A model generated the notes under the pieces. It saw only the letters and a list, made by a program, of their open reading frames with translations. It did not search any database and was not told the DNA's origin. A program made the position numbers and the translations under genes. From Deinococcus marmoris DSM 12784 (GTDB lineage Bacteria; Deinococcota; Deinococci; Deinococcales; Deinococcaceae), in contig NZ_JNIV01000007.1 in NCBI RefSeq assembly GCF_000701405.1, positions 25,491 through 89,490 of the forward strand: a DNA stretch of 64,000 nt, written 5' to 3'. Of this stretch, positions 1-9,742 are shown in pieces (the first letter of the stretch is position 1; each line of letters starts with the position of its first letter).

Positions 1-446
1 TCCAGCGCCAGCAGGTCCGTCGGGCTGTCCTGAACGCTGTCCAGATCCTGCCGCGCCAGATCGGTCAGCACCGGGAGTTCATTCTCCGGCAGATTGGGGC
101 GCAGCAGCACGTCGGCCACCAGCGTCAGCGAGGCCCCCAGATCGTCCAGCAGGCCCGAAACCCCCATCCGCGTCGCTTCCGGCCCCACGCCGCCGCCCCG
201 GCGCACGCCCAGGTCATCGAAGGCGTCCTGGAGGGCGCGGGCGTCGCGGCCCGCCGCGCCCTTGAACAGCCATTCCTCCAGCACGCCCGACGAACCTTCC
301 TGGCCCACCGGGTCATGGGCGCTGCCCACCGGAAGGCGCAGATCGAAGGCAAAGCCCGGCCCGCTCCGGCGTTCAAAAGCCAGCCGCAGACCGCCGGGCA
401 GGGTCCACAGTTCAGAGGCGGGGAAAGCTTGGGACAGGGTAGGCAT
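1..446 (-). CDS. M16 (insulinase-like) peptidase family protein, partial, zinc motif lost
   Basis: Only the first ~148 residues are present; the gene runs off the left edge. The N-terminus has the M16 fold signature: a 'LPGGLRL' strand, then a segment ending [10 protein letters not shown], then an LQDAFDDLG helix. Active M16 enzymes have HxxEH just before 'LFKG'. Here the aligned residues are G54-V-L-E57-E58, so both zinc histidines are gone and only the central Glu remains. In the family, such inactive chains usually pair with an active M16 subunit, which may lie beyond the edge. Start chosen at the ATG preceded by TACAAT (leaderless pattern). Function as a protease is doubtful; the fold assignment is fairly secure. 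Confidence 0.75.
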   Translation of the reverse strand, partial: MPTLSQAFPASELWTLPGGLRLAFERRSGPGFAFDLRLPVGSAHDPVGQEGSSGVLEEWLFKGAAGRDARALQDAFDDLGVRRGGGVGPEATRMGVSGLLDDLGASLTLVADVLLRPNLPENELPVLTDLARQDLDSVQDSPTDLLAL

Positions 447-452
447 CCGGGG

Positions 453-458
453 ATTGTA
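453..458 (-). promoter_or_regulatory. -10 hexamer TACAAT, leaderless start of M16-like gene
   Basis: TACAAT on the minus strand lies 6 bases before the ATG of the M16-like gene. Transcription would then start at or next to the A of the start codon. No good -35 was recognised. Confidence 0.5.
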
Positions 459-560
459 GAGGGTTGTGGGGAAATTTGCCGGGGGAAGAGACCGGGGAAA
501 TGGGCATCTCTGCAACTTTTCCCTGATTCTTCCCTGGCCCCAGGGCGGCATCCTGAAACG

Positions 561-1088
561 GTGAGGCGTTTTCTCGGATTTATTGTTTTTCTGGCAGTAC
601 TGGGTGGGGCGCTGTACCTGCTGTGGCCGCAGATCAAGAATGCCCAGCGGTACTCGGCGCTGCTGTCTGCCCCCATGCCCATTGAAAACAGCCTTCCCAA
701 TCCGCTGCCCGGCCAGAACCTGACCGACACCTGGGGCGCGGCCCGCAGCCAGGGGCGCAGGCACGAGGGCATCGACATTTTCGCGGGGCGCAATACGCCC
801 ATTCGCGCCACCACGCGCGGCATCGTGCTGAATGTCGGCCCCAACGGGCTGGGCGGGCGCACGGTGATGATCCTCGGCCCTGGCGGGCAGCGGCACTATT
901 ACGCCCACCTGGAGAAATACCCGGATTTGACGCGTGGAGAGTGGATCGAGGCCGGAACCGTGGTGGGCTTCGTGGGTGACAGCGGCAACGCCAGGGGCAC
1001 ACCACCGCATCTGCACTACGGCATTTATACGATGGGCGGGGCGATCAATCCCTATCCATTTCTCAAGAAGAACGCAGCCGCGCCCTGA
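561..1088 (+). CDS. M23 family metallopeptidase, membrane-anchored
   Basis: A 175-residue LytM/M23 endopeptidase that would cut peptidoglycan cross-links outside the membrane. Residues ~3-22 form one hydrophobic membrane segment. The zinc and catalytic motifs are intact: H68-x3-D72 (RHEGIDIFA), H116 (YYAHL) and H150-x-H152 (HLHYG). The GTG start at 561 puts the membrane segment directly at the N-terminus. An in-frame upstream ATG at 315 would add a low-quality stretch antisense to the M16-like gene, so it was rejected. The last 26 bases overlap the end of the convergent acetyltransferase. Substrate bond specificity cannot be told. Confidence 0.85.
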   Translation: MRRFLGFIVFLAVLGGALYLLWPQIKNAQRYSALLSAPMPIENSLPNPLPGQNLTDTWGAARSQGRRHEGIDIFAGRNTPIRATTRGIVLNVGPNGLGGRTVMILGPGGQRHYYAHLEKYPDLTRGEWIEAGTVVGFVGDSGNARGTPPHLHYGIYTMGGAINPYPFLKKNAAAP

Positions 1089-1611
1089 CCTCCGGCCACT
1101 CGTCCGCCGTGATGGAGAACATCACCGTGTCGCGCAGGCTGCCGTCCTGACGCCGCTGATGCTTTCGCAACACGCCCTCGCGCACCGCACCGATTTTCTC
1201 GATGGCGCGCTGGGAGCGGGTGTTCAGGTTGTCGGTCTTGAGCTGCACGCGCTGCATGGCAAGCGTTTCAAAGGCGTGGGCCAGCAGCAACAGCTTCATG
1301 CGGCGGTTGATGCCTGTTTCCATGTAACGCGGGTGCAGCCACGTCCAGCCGATTTCCAGCCCCGCGTGCGCCGCGCGAATGTCGCCGTAGCGCGTGCTGC
1401 CTGCCAGTTCGCCGTCCACCACGATGGCGAAGGGTTGCTGATCGGGGGCGTCCAGAGCGGTCTGGTAATAGGCCGCGTCTGAAGGTGAGGTTCCCATCAG
1501 GGCCAGTTCCTCCGAGCAGTCCGCCGCCAGCGCGCACAGGCCGGGAAGATCAGCCCCCGTCAGCGGGCGCAGGGTCAATTCACCGTCGGTCAGGGTGATG
1601 GAATGGTGCAT
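1063..1611 (-). CDS. GNAT family N-acetyltransferase (RimJ/RimL type)
   Basis: A 182-residue protein matching RimL-like acetyltransferases: N-terminal '[12 protein letters not shown]', central '[20 protein letters not shown]' and C-terminal '[20 protein letters not shown]', which is the acetyl-CoA-binding and product-release region of this family. Substrate unknown (protein N-terminus or small amine). It is the last gene of a leftward run from the GGDEF gene, nine bases after the histidine phosphatase. It also has its own TAAACT hexamer six bases before the ATG, so it may be separately transcribed as a leaderless message. Confidence 0.85.
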   Translation of the reverse strand: MHHSITLTDGELTLRPLTGADLPGLCALAADCSEELALMGTSPSDAAYYQTALDAPDQQPFAIVVDGELAGSTRYGDIRAAHAGLEIGWTWLHPRYMETGINRRMKLLLLAHAFETLAMQRVQLKTDNLNTRSQRAIEKIGAVREGVLRKHQRRQDGSLRDTVMFSITADEWPEVRARLRSS

Positions 1612-1617
1612 GGCTGG

Positions 1618-1623
1618 AGTTTA
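1618..1623 (-). promoter_or_regulatory. -10 hexamer TAAACT, internal leaderless promoter
   Basis: TAAACT on the minus strand sits 6 bases before the acetyltransferase ATG and overlaps the stop codon of the upstream histidine phosphatase. This suggests an internal promoter in the run. Confidence 0.4.
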
Positions 1624-2226
1624 GGGCAGATGCGGGCAGAGGTTCACACCCGTCACCAGCGCCGTATGACTCCGCCGATTCAGGCGCAACGTGGCGAACG
1701 AGGTGTCCCCAAATTCGAACCAGCCGCGTTCCATCCGCAGCAGTTCACGCAACATGGAATTGAGAAAGCCGCCGTGAGAGACGACGAGAATCCGCTCGCC
1801 TTCGCCCGTCCAGATCAGTTCCAGCGCCAGCAGGGCACGCGCCCGGATCGCCGCCTGGGACTCGCCGCCCTCTGCCGTGAACGCGTCCAGCTCATGCCGG
1901 AAAGTGGGGATGGGATAGCGCCGTGCGGCTTCCTCGCGGCCCAGTCCGGCCAGCGGTCCGTTGTCCCATTCGCGCAGCAAATCGGACGGCACGAGCGGCA
2001 TAGCCAGCGCGTCTGTCACGATACGGGCGGTTTCGTGGGCGCGGGCCAATGTGGACCAGTAGGCCCGGTCAAAGTCGGGCGGATGGGCGGCCCAGTACGA
2101 GGCCAGCGCCTGGGCCTGAGCGCGGCCCACCTCTGTCAGCGGCGAGTCGTAATGGCCCTCGTGAACGTTCTCGTCGTCGGCGCGGCTGCGTCCGTGGCGC
2201 AGGAGGTTCAGGTGCAATTCGCTCAC
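1621..2226 (-). CDS. Histidine phosphatase family protein (phosphoglycerate-mutase-like)
   Basis: A 201-residue single-domain phosphatase. The phospho-histidine motif LLRHGRS is at residues 8-14 (H11), [10 protein letters not shown] supplies the conserved Arg (~61), and VVSHGG supplies the second catalytic His (H151). The family removes phosphate from sugars, nucleotides or cofactor intermediates; CobC-like or general phosphatase activity is possible. Its start overlaps the Nudix gene stop (ATGA-type, 4 bases), so the two are translationally coupled. The substrate is not evident. Confidence 0.85.
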   Translation of the reverse strand: MSELHLNLLRHGRSRADDENVHEGHYDSPLTEVGRAQAQALASYWAAHPPDFDRAYWSTLARAHETARIVTDALAMPLVPSDLLREWDNGPLAGLGREEAARRYPIPTFRHELDAFTAEGGESQAAIRARALLALELIWTGEGERILVVSHGGFLNSMLRELLRMERGWFEFGDTSFATLRLNRRSHTALVTGVNLCPHLP

Positions 2227-2711
2227 GCCGTCTGCGCGGCCTTCCTAGGAGATCGCCCGAATACGGCCTGAACCCGAAAAGTTATGCGGCGTAGTCTCTG
2301 AACGATGGCCCTGATCGCAGTCGACGGCACAGACTGTCCACGCGCCATTAGCACCTGACACAGTTGCGGATCACACGCCCACCACAGCGATCCTGCATTC
2401 ACCCATAGTACCGGACGCCCTTCCGGGCTGGCTTCCAGCCCCAGCAGACGCATGGGGTAGCAGTCCGCGCCCTCGGAGAGCCACACGGCCTCGCCTACCA
2501 CCTCGCAATGTGCGCCGCACTCCTCCCATGCCTCGCGCACTGCGGCCTGCTGCGGGGTTTCGCCGGGGTGGATGCCGCCGCCCGGTAAGGTCCAGCCCCA
2601 GGAATCCCGCGCTACCATCAGCACGCACCCGTCCTCGCGTTCGATCCAGGCGGAAGCGCGGCCAATCCGGTCTTCACCCGGCGAGAGGTTGAGGAACGGT
2701 TGGCCGCTCAT
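2223..2711 (-). CDS. Nudix hydrolase
   Basis: A 162-residue Nudix enzyme with a complete Nudix box at residues 45-67 (GX5EX7REUXEEXG form, with REAWEECG). These enzymes cleave nucleoside diphosphate-X compounds using Mg2+. Deinococcus genomes carry many Nudix genes, some linked to cleaning oxidised nucleotides, but nothing here fixes the substrate. It overlaps the deaminase upstream and the histidine phosphatase downstream by 4 bases each. The C-terminus is basic (RQ- and R-rich). Confidence 0.88.
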   Translation of the reverse strand: MSGQPFLNLSPGEDRIGRASAWIEREDGCVLMVARDSWGWTLPGGGIHPGETPQQAAVREAWEECGAHCEVVGEAVWLSEGADCYPMRLLGLEASPEGRPVLWVNAGSLWWACDPQLCQVLMARGQSVPSTAIRAIVQRLRRITFRVQAVFGRSPRKAAQTA

Positions 2712-3346
2712 GCCAGCAGCTCCAGCGCCTCTTGCAACCTGCCCTGACGTTTACGCAGGGCAAGGAGCTGGCCGGATTGATAGAGCCGCTCTGCGAAGGC
2801 CACGTCTGCGGGAAATTGAGCGGCGAAGCTGTCCAAAACCTTTCTTTCATCCACAGGACTCTCTTCTTCCCACAACGCATGGGCCTTGAGCCGCAAGGCT
2901 ACTCTCTGAACGTCCTCCGGCGCGCGGCCTACACGCATCTGCTTGCCCGAGACATACGGATCATCCGTCAGCAGGCGCGTGCAGCCAGCCCAGGGATCGG
3001 GGGCGGCATACGCCATACCGCGCACGCCGCTCATGGCGATGGCCCCGGCACATTGCGGGCAGGGTTCCACGGTGGTCAGCACGGTCCAGCCATAGCACTC
3101 CGGGCGCGGCGTGGCCGCCAGATTCAGCAGCGCATTGATCTCCGCGTGCGCCAGATCGTGTCCGGCGATAAAGCCGCCCTCCACGCTGCGAGGCTCGCCC
3201 AGACGGTTCCGCCCCCGTGCAATCACTGCCCCGTTTGCGTCCACCACGCACGCCCCAATCGGATACGAGCCGTGCAGATACGCCTCCCAGGCTTCGGCCA
3301 GGGCGGCGTGCCAGCCGGGAGACAGCGTTTCCAGAACCTCGCTCAC
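2708..3346 (-). CDS. Nucleoside/cytidine deaminase-like zinc protein
   Basis: A 212-residue member of the CDA/TadA fold. The zinc site is H67-A-E69 plus P95-C96-P-Q-C99, with E69 as proton shuttle. The first ~150 residues form the deaminase domain. The last ~60 (KVLDSFAAQFPADVAFAERLYQSGQ onward) are an added helical tail, longer than in TadA or cytosine deaminase. It could act on guanine, a cytidine derivative or another base; the strict tRNA-editing TadA role is less likely given the tail and context. Four-base overlaps with both neighbours show an operon. Confidence 0.8.
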   Translation of the reverse strand: MSEVLETLSPGWHAALAEAWEAYLHGSYPIGACVVDANGAVIARGRNRLGEPRSVEGGFIAGHDLAHAEINALLNLAATPRPECYGWTVLTTVEPCPQCAGAIAMSGVRGMAYAAPDPWAGCTRLLTDDPYVSGKQMRVGRAPEDVQRVALRLKAHALWEEESPVDERKVLDSFAAQFPADVAFAERLYQSGQLLALRKRQGRLQEALELLA

Positions 3347-3948
3347 AGCTCCGCCCGGTAACGCTCCACCAGATCGTCCAGCGCCTCGCGCAGAAGGCTG
3401 GCTTCCGTGCGGCTCAGCGCGCCGCTCAGCTTGCTCAGGCGTTCCAGTTGGCTCTTGGGGTAATAGTTGGATTTCAGCACCATCTTGGATTCCACGAAGA
3501 TGCAGGCGCGGCCCCGGCCCTCGCGCTTGGCCCGTAAGAGTGCCTCGTCGGCGGCGCGGTACAGCTCGGCGTATTCGCTGGCGTGGGCGGGGCGTGAAGC
3601 CAGCCCCACGCTCAGGCCCAGGCTGCGTGGCCAGTGCGGATCGCGGTGGATGTGAAAGTGCCGGATGACCTCGTCGAACAGGATCAGCGCGGTTTCGGCG
3701 GCACTTTCGGGCAGAATCACGGCGTACTCGTCACCGCCGATGCGCCCGATGATGCTGCCCGACGGCAGGCTGCCCGACAGCAGGCGTTCCACAGCGCGCA
3801 GCACGCGGTCACCCTCGGTGTGGCCCAGCGTATCGTTGAGGGTCTTGAAGTGATCGAGGTCCAGCACCGCCAGCGTCAATGGGGCCGAGCCGAAGCGGGC
3901 GAAAGCGTCCTCGAAGGGGTTGCGGGACAGGATATCGGGGCGGGCCAT
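3343..3948 (-). CDS. GGDEF diguanylate cyclase fused to C-terminal ribbon-helix-helix domain
   Basis: A 201-residue soluble protein. Residues ~22-152 are a GGDEF domain: [15 protein letters not shown] for Mg/GTP, then GGDEY at 71-75. The product would be cyclic di-GMP. No RxxD inhibitory site occurs before GGDEY, and there is no sensor domain or membrane segment. Residues ~155-199 look like a MetJ/Arc ribbon-helix-helix fold: a short strand (VLKSNYYP), helix [10 protein letters not shown], turn SR, helix [17 protein letters not shown]. That arrangement binds DNA as a dimer. It heads the leftward run, with AGGAGG 7 bases before the ATG. A perfect 16-bp palindrome overlaps its likely -35. The DNA-binding role is inference. 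Confidence 0.8.
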   Translation of the reverse strand: MARPDILSRNPFEDAFARFGSAPLTLAVLDLDHFKTLNDTLGHTEGDRVLRAVERLLSGSLPSGSIIGRIGGDEYAVILPESAAETALILFDEVIRHFHIHRDPHWPRSLGLSVGLASRPAHASEYAELYRAADEALLRAKREGRGRACIFVESKMVLKSNYYPKSQLERLSKLSGALSRTEASLLREALDDLVERYRAEL

Positions 3949-3986
3949 AGGGGTTCCTCCTACTGTAAATTCTAGCTATATAGGTC

Positions 3987-4002
3987 TGACATATATATGT
4001 CA
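3987..4002. promoter_or_regulatory. Perfect palindrome TGACATATATATGTCA, candidate operator
   Basis: A 16-bp perfect palindrome 38 bases before the GGDEF-RHH start. On the minus strand its edge forms ATGACA, usable as a -35 with TATAGC 17 bases downstream. It is the natural candidate for autoregulation by the RHH domain. Its half-site order is inside-out relative to the Deinococcus radiation-desiccation motif, so it is not that motif. Confidence 0.5.
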
Positions 4003-4088
4003 TGCAGAGTAGATAGGATGGGTATACGTTGTTTAGACGTGCTGGCGCACCTTGAGCGCATCAGACTCAACTTCCTAGACTCCTGCGC

Positions 4089-4118
4089 TTGACATTTTTA
4101 GCCCGAAGAGACTATTCT
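4089..4118 (+). promoter_or_regulatory. groESL promoter (TTGACA-18-TATTCT)
   Basis: TTGACA at 4089-4094, 18-bp spacer, TATTCT at 4113-4118. This gives a leader of roughly 70 bases ending in AGGAGG (4185-4190) before the groES ATG. No CIRCE inverted repeat was found, so HrcA control is not supported here. Confidence 0.65.
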
Positions 4119-4197
4119 CGCGTGCGGAACGGCGAAAACCTGCCGAGTACAACAGGTACGGTTAAGGCCCCAAACTTCATTCTCAGGAGGAATACCC

Positions 4198-4485
4198 ATG
4201 CTTAAACCTTTAGGTGATCGTGTACTGGTAGAAATCGTCGAGGAAACCGAGCAGAAGACGGCGGGCGGCCTGTTCGTCCCCGATTCGGCCAAGGAAAAGA
4301 GCCAGCGCGGTAAGGTCATCGCCATCGGCACCGGCAAGATGCTGGACAACGGCACCCGCGTTGCGCTGGACGTCAAGGAAGGCGACACCGTGTACTTCGC
4401 CAAATACGGCGGCACCGAAGTGACGCTGGAAGGCAAGAACTACTCGATCCTGGCCGAGCGCGACATTCTCGCCATCGTCGAGTAA
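4198..4485 (+). CDS. groES: Co-chaperonin GroES
   Basis: A 95-residue GroES of normal length. It starts [13 protein letters not shown] and has the mobile-loop region [12 protein letters not shown] and the beta-barrel end [23 protein letters not shown]. It caps the GroEL ring to form the folding chamber in the cytoplasm. A strong Shine-Dalgarno sequence lies 7 bases before the ATG. groEL follows 73 bases downstream in the same operon. Confidence 0.98.
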   Translation: MLKPLGDRVLVEIVEETEQKTAGGLFVPDSAKEKSQRGKVIAIGTGKMLDNGTRVALDVKEGDTVYFAKYGGTEVTLEGKNYSILAERDILAIVE

Positions 4486-4534
4486 GGACGAGCAAGACCG
4501 TCTACTGTTGACCTCCACCCTCTCAAACTTTTAG

Positions 4535-6202
<1,668 letters not shown>

Positions 6203-6222
6203 GCAAGTAGAGAATGAAAGAG

Positions 6223-6249
6223 GCCGGGGCGTGATGCTCCGGCTTTTTT
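6223..6249 (+). terminator. Rho-independent terminator after groEL
   Basis: Stem GCCGGGG / CTCCGGC (one G-U pair) with a 7-base loop, followed by TTTTTT, 20 bases after the groEL stop. Confidence 0.8.
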
Positions 6250-6301
6250 GTCGTCTCAGGGTGGGCTGGTTGAACAGTAGACGGCGACAGGCACCCCACC
6301 C

Positions 6302-6376
6302 ACCATCCGCGAACTGATCAAAAGCGACAGCGCTGTTCTGGGCAGCGGCATGGTGAACGCTCAGGCGTTGCTGTAG
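6302..6376 (+). pseudogene. Possible remnant of a subtilisin-like protease C-terminus
   Basis: A 24-codon stretch reads [20 protein letters not shown] followed by QALL and a TAG stop. The SGMVNA-type ending resembles the last helix of S8 (subtilase) domains. No start or upstream domain exists because the groEL terminator lies just before it. It may be a leftover of a deleted gene. The rest of the 6250-6499 gap shows nothing recognisable. Confidence 0.3.
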
Positions 6377-6499
6377 AAAGTCGGATCATCTGCATGGGCC
6401 GTTCTGAAGTCAGTCTCCTTGCATTTCCCGGCTTCCTCTAAGAATCCCCAGCCGACTGAGTCTGAGGATTTCTCTGCCAAATCTCAGTCTTCTCACGCT

Positions 6500-8143
6500 A
6501 TGCTGTCGGGAACAATGTCAATGCTGGCTCAGACTTATATGCTGTGGCTTAACTGTGCCGGTGCGCTGGCCCTGCTGACCGCCGCCGTGGCATGGCGGCG
6601 GCGTGAGGTTCCGGGGGCGCTGGGTCTGTTCGCCTATCTCATGATGGTGGCGTTCTGGACACTGACCTACGCCGCGCACTGGGGCAGCTCTGGACCGCTG
6701 TGGCCGCAGGTGTGGCTGCTGGCCAGCTTTGTGGGGGCGGTCAGCAGTCCGGTGTGCGTGTGGCTGCTGACGCGCCTGCTCACCGCGCCGTCCCGCAAGG
6801 TCAGGTGGACGGAATGGACGGCGGTGCTGGCGATCAGCGTGATCACGGTAGCCCTGATGGTCACAAATGACCCGCTGGGCCTGCTGTTCGGGTCGGTTGC
6901 CGGTCTTGGCACGGCCCATACCCTGCTCAACGGTGGGCCGTGGTTCACGGTGGTGGTGATCCACGGGTATCTGTTGATCCTGCTCAGCGTCGTGCGTCTG
7001 ATCCGGGCGCGGCGGGAGGCGGTGGGGCTGTACCGCCAGCAGGTGAGCTGGGTGTTGCTGGGCCTGACGGTGCCATGGGCCGGAAGCTTCGTGGGGGTGA
7101 TGTGGGGACCGGTGTTTCCCGGACTGGACATCACGCCCATGTCGTTTCTGGTGACTGGAGCGATTTTTCTGTATGCCGTGCTGGGTCTGCGCCTCTTTGA
7201 TCTGGTGCCGGTGGCGCGGCATCTCCTGATCGAGCAACTCCCCGACGGTGTCGTGGTACTGGACCGGCGACGGCGCGTGCTGGACCTGAACCAGGCCGCA
7301 CGCCAGATGGTGGGCGAGAAGGTTCATTCCCCGCTGGGCCTGCCGGCAGCCGAGGTGTTCGGGCACTGGAGCGCGGCGCTGCATGACCTGCGTGACCTGG
7401 GCGATCAACAGCTTCGGCTGGCGCTGCCTGAGGGCCGTCATCTGGAGGTGCGGGTGTCCAGCCTGAGAGACGACCAGCAGGTGGTTCAGGGCCACATGGT
7501 GGTATGGCGTGACGTCACCGAGCAGCAGCGGGCTGAGGCCCGGATTCAAGCCGCCCATGAGGAACTTCAGCAACGCTTCCATGAAATCCAGAGTCTTCAG
7601 GTGCAGCTCAGAGAGCAGAGCCTGCGTGATCCCCTGACTGGGCTGCACAACCGCCGGTATCTCCAGAAGCAACTGGCCCTGCTGGAGACTGATGCAGAGA
7701 CGTTCTACAGCGTCCTGATCTTCGACCTCGACCACTTCAAGGTGACGAACGACACCTACGGGCACGGTGGCGGGGACCGGGCCTTGCAGGAGGTGGCCGC
7801 CCTGCTGCAACGGCGCTTTCAGGACCAGCACACCCTGTGTCGTTACGGCGGGGAGGAATTCGTGATGGTGCTGACCGGGCCGCCAGCCGCCCAGGTCCAG
7901 TCGGTGGCCGAGACCATCCGGCGCGACATTGAGGGCCTCGACATTGACCATAACGGGCAGAGCCTGCGGATCACGGCGTCGTTCGGGGTGGCGACTGCGG
8001 CGGAACACGGCCCCGCTCCCGAGCAAGTTCTGCTGGCCGCCGATCGCGCCCTGTATGTGGCCAAGAACCAGGGGCGCAACCGGGTCTGCATGTCCCCGCC
8101 CGGCCCGTGGCTCACGCAGATGGGCGGGGCTGCCCTGGACTGA
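6500..8143 (+). CDS. Membrane PAS-GGDEF diguanylate cyclase
   Basis: About 547 residues. The N-terminal ~230 residues hold seven or so hydrophobic segments like the 'histidine kinase N-terminal 7TM' sensor region. A PAS-like domain (QLPDGVVVLDRRRRVLDLNQ) comes next, then a coiled coil with EIQSLQVQLREQSLRDPLTGL, and a GGDEF domain with DLDHFKVTNDTYGH and GGEEF (~residue 449), an active signature. It would make c-di-GMP at the membrane in response to an unknown signal. The start is uncertain: ATGs at 6500, 6515 and 6521 are all usable and none has a clear ribosome-binding site. The 6419 ATG adds residues with no membrane character. Confidence 0.85.
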   Translation: MLSGTMSMLAQTYMLWLNCAGALALLTAAVAWRRREVPGALGLFAYLMMVAFWTLTYAAHWGSSGPLWPQVWLLASFVGAVSSPVCVWLLTRLLTAPSRKVRWTEWTAVLAISVITVALMVTNDPLGLLFGSVAGLGTAHTLLNGGPWFTVVVIHGYLLILLSVVRLIRARREAVGLYRQQVSWVLLGLTVPWAGSFVGVMWGPVFPGLDITPMSFLVTGAIFLYAVLGLRLFDLVPVARHLLIEQLPDGVVVLDRRRRVLDLNQAARQMVGEKVHSPLGLPAAEVFGHWSAALHDLRDLGDQQLRLALPEGRHLEVRVSSLRDDQQVVQGHMVVWRDVTEQQRAEARIQAAHEELQQRFHEIQSLQVQLREQSLRDPLTGLHNRRYLQKQLALLETDAETFYSVLIFDLDHFKVTNDTYGHGGGDRALQEVAALLQRRFQDQHTLCRYGGEEFVMVLTGPPAAQVQSVAETIRRDIEGLDIDHNGQSLRITASFGVATAAEHGPAPEQVLLAADRALYVAKNQGRNRVCMSPPGPWLTQMGGAALD

Positions 8144-8213
8144 TCTCCTGACAGCAACACCTGAGCAGCTCCGCCTGTATGGTGATCACGAAGCAGGCTG
8201 CGGGCCGGAAAAT

Positions 8214-8786
8214 TTACAGTTGCCCCACCGCCCCCGTCAGATTCCACCGCGCCTGGGCTTCCAATTCCGCAAACTCCGGCGTCGTGTAAATCTGCCCACG
8301 GTTCAGGAAGCCGCGCAAGATTTTTTTACGGCCCACGCGGTATAGCAACGCGGAAACGTGCGCGTATTCCTGCCGGATGGCAGCGTCGTAGGCGGCAAAG
8401 TCAGCGGCAGATGCCCCCAGAATTGCCAGATCGGCGTCCACCAGCAACGCCTCGGCACGGGTGGCGGGCGGGGCAGCATGTTTCGTTGCCAGAATCAACA
8501 CGTGAATTTCTTTCTGCAGGTCTGCTGGGGCGTTCTGAGACACCAGCCAGCCGTTAAACACCTCCGCGCTGCGTTCCTCGTTGTCGCCCGCCCTGGCGTC
8601 ATAGATCAGATCGTGGCCCCACACCGCCAGGGCCAGGGCCGGAGTCAGCACGCCGCGCGATTCCAGTGCGTCCAGCATGGCGCGGACGTGGTCGGCATTG
8701 TGGTAGGCCCGCCCAGCCTCCGAATAAGAGGGCAGAGCGAACGCCTCAGCTTCCGCTACCAGATCAAGCTCAGCCGTTCCACTCAT
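8214..8786 (-). CDS. HD-superfamily predicted metal phosphohydrolase (COG4339-like)
   Basis: A 190-residue helical protein. It shows YHNADH (28-33), WGHDLIYD (57-63) with the H58-D59 pair, and GDNEERSA, the pattern of the YH..H / HD..Y / NE..S family of predicted HD phosphohydrolases. Substrate unknown. The gene start overlaps the stop of the upstream ROK kinase by 4 bases (ATGA), so they are coupled. Confidence 0.75.
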   Translation of the reverse strand: MSGTAELDLVAEAEAFALPSYSEAGRAYHNADHVRAMLDALESRGVLTPALALAVWGHDLIYDARAGDNEERSAEVFNGWLVSQNAPADLQKEIHVLILATKHAAPPATRAEALLVDADLAILGASAADFAAYDAAIRQEYAHVSALLYRVGRKKILRGFLNRGQIYTTPEFAELEAQARWNLTGAVGQL

Positions 8787-9691
8787 CCATACCGGGCGGC
8801 CAGCGCTGCCCCGATCACGCCCGCGTCCGGCCCCAGTTGGGCGCGGCGGATGGTGACGGGCGCAAAGCCCTTGGCATACTCGTCGGCTGCGGCCTGAACG
8901 CCGTGGAAGAAGTAGTCGCCCACGCTGGCGACGCCGCCGCCGATCACGAAGACTTCCGGGTCAATGACTTTTTGCAGGTCCGCCAGCGCCACGCCGATGT
9001 GCTTCATGGCCTGGGCCACCACCCGCCGCGCGCCGGGGTGGCCCTGCTGCGCCAGCGTGAATGCCTCGGCGGTACTCACGTCGCGGTTCAGGGCGTAGCT
9101 GGCGTCACGGGCAATGGCGGTGCCGCTGGCTACAGCTTCCAGCGCGCCGTCCAGCCCCGCGCCGCTGACCGGGCCGCCGGGCATGACCGTGATGTGCCCC
9201 AGTTCCCCGGCCACGCCGTGCCGCCCGCGCCAGATGCGCCCGTTCAGCACGATGCCTGCGCCGATGCCGGTGCTGACGGTCACGTAGATGCTGCTCTCGG
9301 TACCGCGCGCCGCGCCCAGATACGCCTCGGCCAGTGCGGCGGCCTTGGCGTCGTTTTCCAGCACGATCCGCTGAGACAGGCGTTCCAGCAGGCCGTCCAC
9401 CATCGGCACGTCGTTGAAGCCGTAGATGTTGGGGGCGAACTTGACGCGGGTGCGGTCACTGTTCAGCGGCCCTGGAATCCCCACGCCGATCAGGCGGGCG
9501 TCGGGGTGCTTGCGCTGCAAATCGGTGATCTGCGCGGCGATGGCGTCCAGAACTGCCTCCCAGCCGGTCTCCGGGGTGGGCTGGACATGGCGGTCCTGCA
9601 ATTCGTCGCCGCGCAGCACGCCGGTGGCGATCTTGGTGCCGCCGACATCCACGCCGATGCTGATCTGTTCGGGCAGGGGGAAAGTGGTCAT
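8783..9691 (-). CDS. ROK family sugar kinase (glucokinase-like), cysteine-free zinc loop
   Basis: A 302-residue ROK protein without a DNA-binding domain, so a kinase rather than a repressor. The ATP motif DVGGTK is at 15-20, the catalytic E112-N-D114 is present, and E163-L-G-H166 starts the ROK signature. The normal zinc ligands C-x-C-x4-C are replaced by S176, A178 and A183 in PVSGAGLDGALEA. Likely substrate is glucose or an N-acetylhexosamine. AGGAG precedes the ATG, indicating a leadered message. Confidence 0.85.
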   Translation of the reverse strand: MTTFPLPEQISIGVDVGGTKIATGVLRGDELQDRHVQPTPETGWEAVLDAIAAQITDLQRKHPDARLIGVGIPGPLNSDRTRVKFAPNIYGFNDVPMVDGLLERLSQRIVLENDAKAAALAEAYLGAARGTESSIYVTVSTGIGAGIVLNGRIWRGRHGVAGELGHITVMPGGPVSGAGLDGALEAVASGTAIARDASYALNRDVSTAEAFTLAQQGHPGARRVVAQAMKHIGVALADLQKVIDPEVFVIGGGVASVGDYFFHGVQAAADEYAKGFAPVTIRRAQLGPDAGVIGAALAARYG

Positions 9692-9742
9692 AGAAACTCC
9701 TGAATGGGGAAGGGGAGGGACGGGGCGGATTATCAGTCCACT

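Noticed and set aside
3987..4002. Palindrome as a Deinococcus radiation-desiccation response motif
   Set aside because: The half-sites are similar but in the reverse order; the known motif has GTCATTGAC at its centre, this one has ATATAT.
3949..4197. CIRCE element for HrcA control of groESL
   Set aside because: No TTAGCACTC / GAGTGCTAA repeat was found upstream of groES.
6518..8026. 502-residue open frame antisense to the PAS-GGDEF gene
   Set aside because: A codon-bias shadow, His/Gln/Pro-rich, no start signal.
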